A stretch of 19,721 bases of DNA from JAAAOZ01 sp964496595 (GCA_964496595.1 CAZCAI010000089.1:1-19721); one strand, 5' to 3'; positions 1 to 6,891 are shown, counted from the stretch's first letter. The notes: generated by a model not told the origin, from the sequence alone. Numbers and translations are program-made.

Positions 1-1131
1 GCTGGGCGCGGCAGGTGGGTTGAGCGGGCAGGCGTCGGTGCTGCCTTCGATGGCGTTGCTATAGGCGGAGTCGCCGTCGGCGTTGTAGGCGCGCACGCGG
101 TAGTGATAGGTCGTCTCGCAGGTGAGGTCGGTATCCTCGTAGGTGGTCGTGTTTGCGCCCACTGTGCCGATCTGCGTCCAGTCGCTGCCATCCGGCGAGC
201 GCTCGATGTAGAAGCTGTCCTCGTTATCGCTGTTGTCGGTCCAGCTCAGGCTGATGGAGGTCTCGGTGGCGTCCGCGATGGTCAAGTTGCTGGGGGCGTC
301 AGGGGCTGTTCCATATTCCCAGGTGGCGCAAGGATCAAAGACATTCATCACGATCATCTCGGCGTAGTTCCAAGGTTGTGAGAAAGGCCCTTGATAGGGG
401 CCGCCATTGGCTCTGCCGATGCCCAAGAAGCCCTCTTTGCCGCTTGGCCCGCTGTTATCGTTGTATGGATACCAGAGGATCGCGTGACGGTGGCCCCAAC
501 TGCTGCCGCTATCGTCATACATCCAATTATAGATCGCGCTTTCGATGGGCATCGCAATGCTGGAGCCAGAGGTCACAGACACATATAAATTCTCGGCCAC
601 GTTGAGAAAATCGTGGCATGCGCCAATGGCTGGGTTATCTTCCAGGCGTTCCCAGGGACTGCGACCATCCTCGTAATGGCCCCAGGCGTCATTATCCAGC
701 AGATACTGCGCGTAGGTCTGTGCGACACTATCGACGTTGGACTCGATCCCGTGCAACGGCGCTACGCCGCGATCGATGCGCTCGTGATTGATGAGCCAGA
801 GTGCCCTTTCATCATCGCTCATACTATCCCAGGTGCTTTGATCGGGTAGGGTCAACATCGGCAAACTGATGCCCAATTGTGCGGTCTCATTAGTTCGGGC
901 ATTGTTGAAGGCGGATTGCACATCGGTGACGTTGGACTTGCCACCACTCCAAGGAATATCGCTTGTGGGATCGGGAGGATAATCGGTGGGAGAGTGTGGA
1001 GCAAGCGCGGGGCCATACTCGTCCGGCGGCTCCGCCTGGGCAAAGACGGCGGTTTCAGCCGTCTGAGGCATCATCCCCAGCACCAACAGCGCAGCGATCA
1101 ACAATTTCCAAATGTTTCGTCTGATTTGCAT
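1..1131 (-). CDS. Secreted CAP/SCP-domain protein with fibronectin type III modules (3' part beyond window)
   Basis: An uninterrupted reading frame runs from an ATG at 1131 leftward off the window edge (377 residues visible). AGAGGAG lies 8 nt before the ATG and fixes the start. Residues 1-32 form a signal peptide (RRNIWK, a hydrophobic core, then a stretch ending VFAQA), so the protein is exported. Residues ~105-265 are a CAP/SCP (YkwD/PR-1-like) domain: INHER near 114-118, GHYEDGR with His152, AENL with Glu180, NWM followed by WGHR with His214, and GIG near 237-239. His152, Glu180 and His214 correspond to the family's conserved cavity residues. Residues ~278-366 are an FN3 domain (PSNLTI, SISLSW, YHYRVRAYN), and another module seems to begin at PPAAPS. 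CAP domains in bacteria are extracellular and of mostly unknown biochemical role. The cell-surface location is secure; the activity is not. Confidence 0.88.
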   Translation of the reverse strand, partial: MQIRRNIWKLLIAALLVLGMMPQTAETAVFAQAEPPDEYGPALAPHSPTDYPPDPTSDIPWSGGKSNVTDVQSAFNNARTNETAQLGISLPMLTLPDQSTWDSMSDDERALWLINHERIDRGVAPLHGIESNVDSVAQTYAQYLLDNDAWGHYEDGRSPWERLEDNPAIGACHDFLNVAENLYVSVTSGSSIAMPIESAIYNWMYDDSGSSWGHRHAILWYPYNDNSGPSGKEGFLGIGRANGGPYQGPFSQPWNYAEMIVMNVFDPCATWEYGTAPDAPSNLTIADATETSISLSWTDNSDNEDSFYIERSPDGSDWTQIGTVGANTTTYEDTDLTCETTYHYRVRAYNADGDSAYSNAIEGSTDACPLNPPAAPS

Positions 1132-1172
1132 TGCATTATCTCCTCTATGGCAAGGTTGATGACATTGAATCC

Positions 1173-1201
1173 ATTATACGCTGATTGCGGGAGTTGAGCA
1201 A
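1173..1201 (-). promoter_or_regulatory. Sigma70-type promoter candidate for the CAP/FN3 gene
   Basis: Read on the minus strand, TTGCTC (plus 1196-1201) and a perfect TATAAT (plus 1173-1178) are separated by 17 nt. The -10 box lies about 40 bp before the ATG at 1131, leaving room for a short leader with the Shine-Dalgarno sequence. The call is from consensus match and position only. Confidence 0.6.
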
Positions 1202-1220
1202 TTTCTGACATCGCATAAGT

Positions 1221-1249
1221 TTGGCTGAAAGGTCTTTTTAGTGTACAAT
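1221..1249 (+). promoter_or_regulatory. Sigma70-type promoter candidate for the helical-protein gene
   Basis: TTGGCT (1221-1226) and TACAAT (1244-1249) are separated by 17 nt and lie about 110 bp upstream of the ATG at 1359. Together with the minus-strand promoter this makes a compact divergent promoter region in which the two -35 boxes sit about 20 bp apart. Confidence 0.5.
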
Positions 1250-1358
1250 ATGCCGTAGTTATGAGGACGGGCCACGCTGTTATCACCTTAATCTTCTCAA
1301 AGAACTCATTATCTCCAATGACGACGAAACACGAAACGATGAATGTAGGAGGGGGACT

Positions 1359-2054
1359 ATGGCATCCGAAGATCTCTTGACTCAGGCGGATGCGCTGTTG
1401 ACAGAGATCGCTGCTGATGCGGAGCTTAGCGCCGCGGTGGAATCCGTCGGCTATGATGCGGCGCGTCTGGCGGCGGGGCGCGCGCTGTGCGATACGGCGC
1501 TGCGATTGTGTGAAGAGCGCCAGGCGAAGGAAGCGGTTCATCAGGAGAAAAAGAAGACCTTCAAAAAAGCGCGCAAAAAAGCCAGGAAGCGATTTAAGAA
1601 GGATCGCCGGTTAGCCAAGACGGTGTTAGAGGATCTTCTGGAATTAAAGGATCGCTTGCCGGTGCAGGTGAGCGACTCGAATTCATTTGAGGGCTGGTAT
1701 CAGGATGCGCTGGCCTTCTATCACACCGCGCTCAACACGCCGGATATTTTGGAGGCGTTGGAGGAATACGGGCTGAGCGCCTCGCGGCTTCAGAAGGGGG
1801 TGGGGAAGGTGGTGGATGCCTACGCCGCCCACGCGCCCAAGAAGTTGGCCAAGGCGGAGAAACACGCCGCGATCCAGGCCGAGGAAGCTGCGTTGGCCGA
1901 ATTGGAGCAGTGGATGGCGGCGTTGACCTCGGCGTTGGCCGCGACCCTCAAGGACGATCTGGCGCGGCTGCGGGCGTTGGCGCTCGATAGTCCTTTGGAG
2001 GTTGAGACGGGCGATCTGGAGGTTGTTGCGTCGGAGGCGTCGCCAGGCTCATAG
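1359..2054 (+). CDS. Helical coiled-coil protein of unknown function with an internal duplicated motif
   Basis: This 231-residue protein starts at ATG 1359 behind GGAGGGGG. It is almost entirely alpha-helical by composition (Ala, Leu, Glu, Lys) with no signal peptide or membrane segment, so it is likely cytosolic. Residues ~72-90 are a very basic helix of alternating Lys/Arg pairs (KKKTFKKARKKARKRFKK). The sequence looks like two related halves: VGYDAARLAAGRALCDTA near residues 29-46 is matched by YGLSASRLQKGVGKVVDA near 135-152, each followed by a long helix. I recall uncharacterised bacterial proteins with this architecture (a first G-Y-D/E..RL..G motif, a central W/FY..A segment, then a second G..RL..G motif), but I know no established function. 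The gene stands alone with its own promoter and terminator. Confidence 0.8.
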   Translation: MASEDLLTQADALLTEIAADAELSAAVESVGYDAARLAAGRALCDTALRLCEERQAKEAVHQEKKKTFKKARKKARKRFKKDRRLAKTVLEDLLELKDRLPVQVSDSNSFEGWYQDALAFYHTALNTPDILEALEEYGLSASRLQKGVGKVVDAYAAHAPKKLAKAEKHAAIQAEEAALAELEQWMAALTSALAATLKDDLARLRALALDSPLEVETGDLEVVASEASPGS

Positions 2055-2076
2055 AATGATCTGCTGTGAAAAAGTG

Positions 2077-2105
2077 CACCCCGGTTTGATGCCGGGGTGT
2101 TTTTT
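2077..2105 (+). terminator. Intrinsic terminator after the helical-protein gene, possibly bidirectional
   Basis: CACCCCGG (2077-2084) and CCGGGGTG (2092-2099) form a perfect 8-bp stem around a 7-nt loop, followed directly by six T (2100-2105). It starts 22 bp after the stop codon at 2054. A run of five A (2069-2073) on the other side means the same hairpin could also terminate the convergent operon, whose last codon ends at 2109. Confidence 0.9.
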
Positions 2106-2108
2106 ATG

Positions 2109-2789
2109 TCAAAATCCGCGCTGCTGCCCCTCCCACGGCGGCGGCGCGTCGGCCTCGAACTCCTCCACGCTTGGCCCGGATAGCTTTTGCAAGCGCCATT
2201 GACCATAGAGGTAACTCGCGGCTAACAGAACGATGGTCGCGGGCCATCCGGTTAGGATGTTGGCCCACACTAACTGATCGACGTCGGCCGCGCGGAAGAG
2301 ATAAAGCTGGAGCAGCCAGCGCGCGGTGAAGAAGAGGGTCCAGGCGGCGGTCACCTCGGCGTAGGCGGGACGCACACGCGGATGCCAGTACCAGTCCAGG
2401 GGCCATCCTCGCGCCAGATGACTCGTCCACGCCACCAGCGGGCGATGGATGATCAGACTGACGATGCAGAGCAGCACCGTCAATCCCCCGCCGATGATGT
2501 TGGGCAAGAAGTATCCCTCAGCGCGACCGGAGAGGGACGCCAGCAGCAGCGCTATCGCCACGCCGCCGATCCCGCCGAGCGCATATTTCAGCGGTTGCCC
2601 GCGCCGCCAGCGCAGCAGGGTCAAGCCCACCGCCAGGATCAATGCGCTCCATCCCGCCGTGCGCAAATCGAACAGCGCGTTGATGAGCAAGAAGAGCGCG
2701 GGTGGAAGCAATAGATCCAAGAGGCTGCCCCGTCCCGCCAGCACTGTGCGAAACTGCTCCCCAAGCTTCCGAAGTTTGTCGAAGCTCAT
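2109..2789 (-). CDS. DUF3159-like polytopic membrane protein
   Basis: This 226-residue protein has five or six hydrophobic segments (residues ~22-40, 46-60, 70-85, 92-115, 147-165 and 178-195) and a charged C-terminal tail ending in WEGQQRGF. Features that fit the DUF3159 family as I remember it are a short amphipathic N-terminus, LLPPALFLLINA, RWRRGQPLKYALGGIGG, the YFLPNIIGGG segment, a RPLVAWTS loop, and the conserved AYAEVTAAWTLFFTARWLLQ helix. Function is unknown. The start ATG (2789) overlaps the stop codon of the upstream gene by four bases (ATGA), so the two are very probably translated together. The family name is from recall, not from a search. Confidence 0.78.
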   Translation of the reverse strand: MSFDKLRKLGEQFRTVLAGRGSLLDLLLPPALFLLINALFDLRTAGWSALILAVGLTLLRWRRGQPLKYALGGIGGVAIALLLASLSGRAEGYFLPNIIGGGLTVLLCIVSLIIHRPLVAWTSHLARGWPLDWYWHPRVRPAYAEVTAAWTLFFTARWLLQLYLFRAADVDQLVWANILTGWPATIVLLAASYLYGQWRLQKLSGPSVEEFEADAPPPWEGQQRGF

Positions 2790-3151
2790 GGCGTATCCCT
2801 TTCATCAAGCCCATTAAGGCCCTCAAGCGCGTGTTTCCCCATCCAGAAGCGACGCCAATCGCCGCCGCTGCGCTGGAGCGCCACAAAGGTGTAGAGGCTC
2901 GCGGTGAAGAAGCCCAGCGTCATCATCAACACGACCCAGATCACCGCCGCGAGCGTGCTCCGCTCCCGGTAGACGATCCAGGCAGAAAAGAGCGTGAATC
3001 CCACGTAGAGATCCACCAACGAGACGATACCCCACGGCATCGCCAGGAGACGAGCGCCCTCCGCCCCGAAATCCCCCACGGTGAACCCGTAAATCAAGAC
3101 GCTTCCCATAGCGAGCAGCCCCAACAGCGCGATAGCTTTAGCAAGTTTCAT
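2786..3151 (-). CDS. DUF1475-like small membrane protein
   Basis: The start is taken as ATG 3151, giving 121 residues, because AGGAGGG lies 8 nt before it. A longer in-frame ATG at 3235 would fall at the expected transcription start and has no ribosome binding site. The protein has three hydrophobic helices (~4-22, 38-60 and 68-90). The segment SLVDLYVGFTLFSAWIVYRE followed by an AVIWVVLMMTLGF helix and SLYTFVAL resembles the DUF1475 family (Asp-Leu-Tyr motif, then W..Y+E, then W). It is the first gene of a two-gene operon and its TGA overlaps the next start. No function is known to me. Confidence 0.75.
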   Translation of the reverse strand: MKLAKAIALLGLLAMGSVLIYGFTVGDFGAEGARLLAMPWGIVSLVDLYVGFTLFSAWIVYRERSTLAAVIWVVLMMTLGFFTASLYTFVALQRSGGDWRRFWMGKHALEGLNGLDERDTP

Positions 3152-3241
3152 CTTTTCACCCTCCTGCGATTCTGTGATGTTGTTGTGTTGATCTGTGAAC
3201 TGCCAAAGTACCCGGTAGCCGATAGCTAGCGGCATTTTCTC

Positions 3242-3269
3242 ATTATAGGGAATCTCGCGAGGCTTGCAA
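3242..3269 (-). promoter_or_regulatory. Sigma70-type promoter of the DUF1475/DUF3159 operon
   Basis: Read on the minus strand, TTGCAA (plus 3264-3269), a 16-nt spacer and a perfect TATAAT (plus 3242-3247). Transcription would start near 3235, giving a leader of about 85 nt before the ATG at 3151. Confidence 0.65.
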
Positions 3270-3309
3270 AAAGAACCGCGGCGGATTTTCTACGTGATAT
3301 TGGGTCGGC

Positions 3310-3332
3310 TTACGGCTTAACTTATGCCGTAA
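3310..3332. promoter_or_regulatory. Inverted repeat, possible operator
   Basis: TTACGGC (3310-3316) and GCCGTAA (3326-3332) are perfect 7-bp arms around a 9-bp AT-rich spacer. There is no T-run, so it is not an intrinsic terminator. It lies in the divergent region between the small-membrane-protein operon and the DUF4956 gene and could bind a dimeric regulator. Nothing else in this stretch is recognisable. Confidence 0.35.
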
Positions 3333-3391
3333 TGTAATGGATTTGTTAGAAATTGTTTCAAAAGCTTTATTCTTTTTCCCGTTCTTCGATG

Positions 3392-3429
3392 TAAACTTAA
3401 TCTAAACTTAATCTAAACTTAGTCTAAAC
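3392..3429 (+). repeat. 11-bp direct repeats, PhoB/OmpR-type binding array candidate
   Basis: The unit TAAACTTAATC occurs at 3392-3402 and 3403-3413, then with one change at 3414-3424 (TAAACTTAGTC), and a fourth copy is started at 3425-3429 (TAAAC). An 11-bp head-to-tail spacing is typical of PhoB/OmpR-family response-regulator sites. The array ends 28 bp before the -35 box of the DUF4956 promoter candidate. The regulator itself is not in the window. Confidence 0.6.
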
Positions 3430-3457
3430 GAGACCCTCTGTGGCCCGCAGCGAAGGC

Positions 3458-3486
3458 TTGAATAAATTTTCACCCTGTATTAGAAT
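3458..3486 (+). promoter_or_regulatory. Promoter candidate for the DUF4956-CotH transcription unit
   Basis: TTGAAT (3458-3463) and TAGAAT (3481-3486) are separated by 17 nt, about 47 bp before the ATG at 3533. The 11-bp repeat array lies just upstream, where an activator would sit. A weaker alternative -10 (TATAAG, 3493-3498) follows. Confidence 0.5.
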
Positions 3487-3532
3487 TTGTAGTATAAGAA
3501 TGTAAAATTTTTTGGGATAAGTGAGGTAACCC

Positions 3533-4210
3533 ATGATCGATTGGAATGCTCCCACGCCTCTCTCCACCGCGACGGTGGTGTTGAATTTAGGGATCGGTTT
3601 GCTGCTCTCGCTCCTGGTCGGATGGTACTATGAACACTACGGCCAATCCCTGGCCAATCGCCGCAAATTGGCGGCGTTGTTGCCCGTGTTGACGCTGACC
3701 ACCGCATTGGTGATCAGCATCGTCAAGACCTCCCTCGCCCTCTCCCTGGGATTGGTCGGCGCGCTCTCCATCGTCCGTTTCCGCACCGCGATCAAGGAGC
3801 CGGAGGAATTGATCTACCTCTTCATCGCGATTGCCATCGGGCTGGGAGTGGGGGCGGATCAGCGCTGGGTCACCGTCATCGGCGTGCTGGCGACGCTGGC
3901 CTATATGATGATCCGTATGACGTTGCAACAGCGTCCGCCGGAGGCGAATCTCTATTTGGATATTCTCCTGCGCGAGGAACAGGCGGAGGCGACGCAATCG
4001 CTCTTTCACGAGGTGAGCGCTTGCCTCCTGCGCCACATCGATGTCATCAACTTCCGCCGCTTAGATAGCCACAACGGTGCGCTCCAACTGACCTACTTCA
4101 TCGATTGCGGCGATCCGCGAACCTTAGACGCTCTGCTTGTCGATCTCAAAGCACACTTCCCCGTGGATGAGGTCAGCTTCTTGCAGCAAGAGCGGCGCCT
4201 GGGAGGATGA
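3533..4210 (+). CDS. DUF4956 family membrane protein
   Basis: This 225-residue protein starts at ATG 3533 behind GAGGT. It has about four membrane segments (residues ~14-34, 46-64, 67-82 and 95-127). The hallmark of the DUF4956 family is clear: VGALSIVRFRTAIKEPEEL at residues 75-93, followed by YLFIAIAIGLGVG. Residues ~135-225 form a soluble C-terminal domain with alternating strands and helices (YLDILLREE, LQLTYFIDC, VDEVSFLQQ), probably an ACT-like fold facing the cytosol. The biochemical role is unknown, but in many bacteria this family is encoded beside VTC-domain polyphosphate polymerases and CotH proteins, which is exactly the arrangement here. The stop codon TGA (4208-4210) is one base from the next start. 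Confidence 0.9.
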   Translation: MIDWNAPTPLSTATVVLNLGIGLLLSLLVGWYYEHYGQSLANRRKLAALLPVLTLTTALVISIVKTSLALSLGLVGALSIVRFRTAIKEPEELIYLFIAIAIGLGVGADQRWVTVIGVLATLAYMMIRMTLQQRPPEANLYLDILLREEQAEATQSLFHEVSACLLRHIDVINFRRLDSHNGALQLTYFIDCGDPRTLDALLVDLKAHFPVDEVSFLQQERRLGG

Positions 4211-4211
4211 T

Positions 4212-5804
4212 TTGCGCATCACGGAGCGCGACCTGCATACCGGCTCCCGGCCCAACGCCCGGCGTCGCCGGCCACAGCTCCTCGGCGCGATCCCCTGGAG
4301 CGCCGTGTTCACGGCGGGGATGGCGGCGGCGTTCGCGCTGGGTGTGTTGCTCTCCGGCCCCGATGGGTTGGGGGGCGTGCGCGACTTCGTGACCGTCCTG
4401 ATCCGCCGCCCGCGCGTGGCCGTCGCCTCCCTCCGCCACGCCGGCGATCTCCCCACGCTCTACATCGACATCGCCTTCGCGGATTATCAGCGCCTGGTGA
4501 CGCAGCGCAACTACGCCGTCCAGCAGGGCGCCTTAGGGGATCGGGACGCGCCGCAGTTGGCGCCCGCGACCTTCACCTTAGACGATGACCGCGTCGAGGT
4601 CGAGCTGGGGCTGCCCCCCGACGTGGGTGCCGCCTTCGCGGGCGAGCGGTGGCCGCTCTACGTGGAGTTCCCCGCCGCCGCCGACGGAACGGCGTTGTGT
4701 GCGTGTGAGCGGGCGCTGCTGCTCCCGGCGGACGCGCAATCGCGCCAGCACTGGGGCTTCCTGACGACGCTCCAGCGCGAGGGCGGCGCGACCACGCCCT
4801 ATCGCCTGCTCCGCGTCACTGTGAACGGCAAATCGTGGGGCCTCTTTGCCCTGGCGGGCTTACCGCCGACCTCCGGCGCGGAAACCTACGTCGCCTTCGA
4901 CGCGCGCGATTTCCTGGCGACCTACGCGCATGCGGGCGCGGCCCTGGCCGATGATGGCTTCGCCTACGCCCAGGTCATCGCCTCCGCCGAGGACGCCGAT
5001 GACCGCACGCAGGCCGCTGATCGCATGCAGAAGCTCTATGAGGGCACGCTGCCGCCCGCCCACGTCTTAGATGCTGAGGCGTGGGGCCGCTATCTCGCGC
5101 TGACGACGCTCTGGTACGGCGCGCCGACGCGCGATTGGCGGACGCTCATCTGGCGCTATCGGCCGGCGGATGCGCGCCTCGCGCCCGTGGGCGCCGGCTG
5201 GGTGGGCGCGCCGGACGAGTTCCCGCTGCCGGACGCCTTCGCGCGTGCCCCGGAGATCCAGGCGGCCTACCTGCGCGCCCTGCAAACCTACAGCGATCCC
5301 GCCTATCTGGAGCACCTTCAATCCTCGCTCGCGCCGGAGCTGGACGCCCTCTGCTGGGCGACCAACATCCCCCTGGGCTATCCGCCGCTCCCGTGGGACG
5401 ATCTGGCCGCGCATCAGGCCGCGATGCGCGCGCTGCTCCGTCCCCGGCAGCCCGTGCGCGTGGCCGTGAGCGAGTCCGAGGGGATGCTGGTCGTGCGCCT
5501 GGGCAATCTCACCGCCTTCCCCTTAGAGGTAGCGGGTCTCAACGTGGGCGAAAGCGCCTGGCTGACTCTGGATCGCGCGACGATTACCTTCGCGTCCATC
5601 GCCGAGCGCCCGCTGCCCGATCAGCTCTGGATCGAGACGGCGGATCGCGCGCTGCTGGTCGATGCGCCCGCCGCGCTGGTGCTCCGCGCGCGCGACGGCG
5701 CGATGCCTGCCTACGTCCGGCTCCACGTGCCATTGGGGCGACTCCCCGAGGCCGCCGGCGAGGTGGAGGCCGTCACGCGCTTCTGGGGCCTGGAGACGGA
5801 GTAA
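4212..5804 (+). CDS. Membrane-anchored CotH-like protein, probable pseudokinase
   Basis: The start is taken as TTG 4212 (530 residues): GGGAGG sits at 4201-4206, and it follows the DUF4956 stop by one base. A longer frame from ATG 4137 would lie deep inside the upstream gene. Residues ~23-48 form one membrane helix (IPWSAVFTAGMAAAFALGVLL), so the rest is likely outside the cytosol. The body is a diverged CotH domain: LPTLYIDIAFADYQRL near the start, then VTVNGKSWGLFALAGLPP, the family's NG..WG.Y..E segment with the Glu lost. Where CotH kinases have N.D...N...R followed by a D-x-D strand, this protein has TRDWRTLIWRYRP and then APVGAGWVG, so the metal-binding acidic pair seems absent. The last ~120 residues are a beta-rich domain (MLVVRLGNLTAFPLEVAGLNV). 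It is probably co-transcribed with DUF4956. Family assignment is fairly sure; catalytic inactivity is inference. Confidence 0.8.
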   Translation: MRITERDLHTGSRPNARRRRPQLLGAIPWSAVFTAGMAAAFALGVLLSGPDGLGGVRDFVTVLIRRPRVAVASLRHAGDLPTLYIDIAFADYQRLVTQRNYAVQQGALGDRDAPQLAPATFTLDDDRVEVELGLPPDVGAAFAGERWPLYVEFPAAADGTALCACERALLLPADAQSRQHWGFLTTLQREGGATTPYRLLRVTVNGKSWGLFALAGLPPTSGAETYVAFDARDFLATYAHAGAALADDGFAYAQVIASAEDADDRTQAADRMQKLYEGTLPPAHVLDAEAWGRYLALTTLWYGAPTRDWRTLIWRYRPADARLAPVGAGWVGAPDEFPLPDAFARAPEIQAAYLRALQTYSDPAYLEHLQSSLAPELDALCWATNIPLGYPPLPWDDLAAHQAAMRALLRPRQPVRVAVSESEGMLVVRLGNLTAFPLEVAGLNVGESAWLTLDRATITFASIAERPLPDQLWIETADRALLVDAPAALVLRARDGAMPAYVRLHVPLGRLPEAAGEVEAVTRFWGLETE

Positions 5805-5874
5805 CGTGCGATGCGAATGGCCCTGAGCCGCTGGAGGAGCCTGTTATTTTGTGGTTGTGCGCTATTTACTCTAA

Positions 5875-5908
5875 GCGGATTGCTGAATCCGCGTGGCCTA
5901 AGTATATT
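5875..5908 (+). promoter_or_regulatory. Promoter candidate for the VTC gene with palindromic operator over the -35 box
   Basis: TTGCTG (5880-5885) and TATATT (5903-5908) are separated by 17 nt. The -35 box lies in the middle of a perfect palindromic hairpin, GCGGATT (5875-5881), loop GCTG, AATCCGC (5886-5892). A protein bound there would block polymerase. The 188-bp gap between the CotH and VTC genes fits an internal promoter. Confidence 0.42.
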
Positions 5909-5940
5909 TTGAACATCTTCACGACCGACGCAAGTATAGC

Positions 5941-5958
5941 GGGGATCTAGCGATCCCC
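5941..5958 (+). other. Hairpin in the VTC leader
   Basis: GGGGATC (5941-5947) and GATCCCC (5952-5958) form a perfect 7-bp stem with a 4-nt loop, directly upstream of the GGAG that serves the short leader ORF. It could modulate access to the ribosome or mark processing. No T-run follows, so it is not a standard terminator. Confidence 0.4.
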
Positions 5959-5969
5959 TTGGAGCGAGC

Positions 5970-6008
5970 ATGGGAAAGCTTTACCTGAGCCGATGGATTA
6001 CCGGATAA
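5970..6008 (+). CDS. Possible 12-residue leader peptide overlapping the VTC start
   Basis: ATG 5970 has a well-placed GGAG at 5960-5963 and encodes MGKLYLSRWITG before TAA at 6006-6008. It overlaps the VTC gene, which begins in another frame at ATG 5993 and lacks a good Shine-Dalgarno of its own. The arrangement fits translational coupling. It could also be chance, or mark an indel in the assembly that moved the VTC start out of frame with its ribosome binding site. Confidence 0.3.
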   Translation: MGKLYLSRWITG

Positions 6009-6733
6009 CTTCAACGCGCTACGAGATCAAACTCCCCTGCGATCCGCCGCACTTCGACGAGATCGAATCCTGGGTGCGCCTGCATCCGGCGCAGTGGCGC
6101 GTCGCCTATCCCCCGCGTGAGATCAACAACATCTACTTCGATAGCGCGGACTATCAGGACCTCGACGCCAACTTGGGCGGGTTTGCGGAGCGGGTCAAGC
6201 TGCGGCTCCGCTGGTACGGCCCCGACAAGACCGCCGTCGCGTCCTATCCCGATCCGAAGGCGACGGGCGTGTGGCATCGGCCCCAGTTGGAGCTAAAGTG
6301 CAAGGATGGCATGGCCGGCTGGAAGGGCATCAATCGGCTGGATCAAAATTTCCGGCTGGATTTAACGCGCGTCACCTGGCCGGTAGCGCGCCGCGCGCTG
6401 CGAGCCGCGCTTGCGCCCCAGGCGCGCCTCTGGCTGGATGATTCCCCTTTTCCCGCCTTGATCAACCGCTATCACCGGGCCTACTACGTCACGCCGGATG
6501 AGGTGGCGCGCCTGACCATCGACACGGCGTTGCAGGCCTACGGGCAGCGCTTTTCCGCGCGGCCCAACGTCACCCGCCCGGCCCCCATCGAAGCGCAGGC
6601 CGTCATCGAACTCAAGGCCGCCGCCACGCCGGAGGGCGTCCGCCGCCTTTCGCAGGCGCTGGCCGACTTCCCCGTGCGCGTCTATCGCTTCTCCAAATAC
6701 GTCCAGGGCATGTTGGCGGCAATCGATGTGTAG
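5993..6733 (+). CDS. VTC-domain protein, polyphosphate polymerase type
   Basis: This 246-residue protein is essentially a single VTC domain, the tunnel-shaped fold that in yeast Vtc4 makes polyphosphate from ATP. Visible hallmarks in order: RYEIKLPC (8-16), INNIYFDSADY (~43-53), ERVKLRLRWYG (~65-76), QLELKCKDGMAGWKG (~97-111), NRYHRAYY (~157-164), RLTIDTAL (~172-179), AVIELKAAATPEGVRRL (~202-218) and RFSKYVQGM (~231-239). The basic residues in the first three motifs and the Glu of IELK match the nucleotide-, phosphate- and metal-binding positions of the family. There is no membrane helix, so the enzyme is probably cytosolic and may act with the DUF4956 membrane protein two genes upstream. Initiation at 5993 lacks its own Shine-Dalgarno. 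Polymerase activity is inferred from family membership only. Confidence 0.92.
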   Translation: MDYRITSTRYEIKLPCDPPHFDEIESWVRLHPAQWRVAYPPREINNIYFDSADYQDLDANLGGFAERVKLRLRWYGPDKTAVASYPDPKATGVWHRPQLELKCKDGMAGWKGINRLDQNFRLDLTRVTWPVARRALRAALAPQARLWLDDSPFPALINRYHRAYYVTPDEVARLTIDTALQAYGQRFSARPNVTRPAPIEAQAVIELKAAATPEGVRRLSQALADFPVRVYRFSKYVQGMLAAIDV

Positions 6734-6764
6734 GGGGGGAAGTATAACCGTCGTTCATAAGGTA

Positions 6765-6860
6765 CGTTCGTAGTCAGGCATCCGCTGCGCGATGAGATGG
6801 TGCGCCGTTGTTTGCCATGAAAAATGCCACTCCGCTACGCTCCGAGGCTTACTACGAACG
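6765..6860. repeat. Inverted repeat upstream of the ArnT-like membrane-protein gene
   Basis: CGTTCGTAGT (6765-6774) and ACTACGAACG (6851-6860) are perfect 10-bp inverted arms around a 76-bp spacer. The element fills most of the gap between the VTC gene and the ATG at 6892. I recall similar CGTTCGTAGT sequences as dispersed intergenic repeats in Chloroflexota genomes, but this is unverified. An in-frame extension of the downstream gene through this element (to 6808) is not supported by a ribosome binding site. Confidence 0.5.
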
Positions 6861-6891
6861 AACTCTGACCCAGAATGGGAGGCCAAATCTG

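Noticed and set aside
1098..1541. 147-residue minus-strand open frame spanning the divergent promoter region
   Set aside because: It crosses both promoters, overlaps two supported genes and has no ribosome binding site or domain.
4137..4211. Upstream extension of the first CotH-like protein to ATG 4137
   Set aside because: It would overlap the DUF4956 coding region by 74 bp and lacks a Shine-Dalgarno, whereas TTG 4212 has GGGAGG at good spacing.
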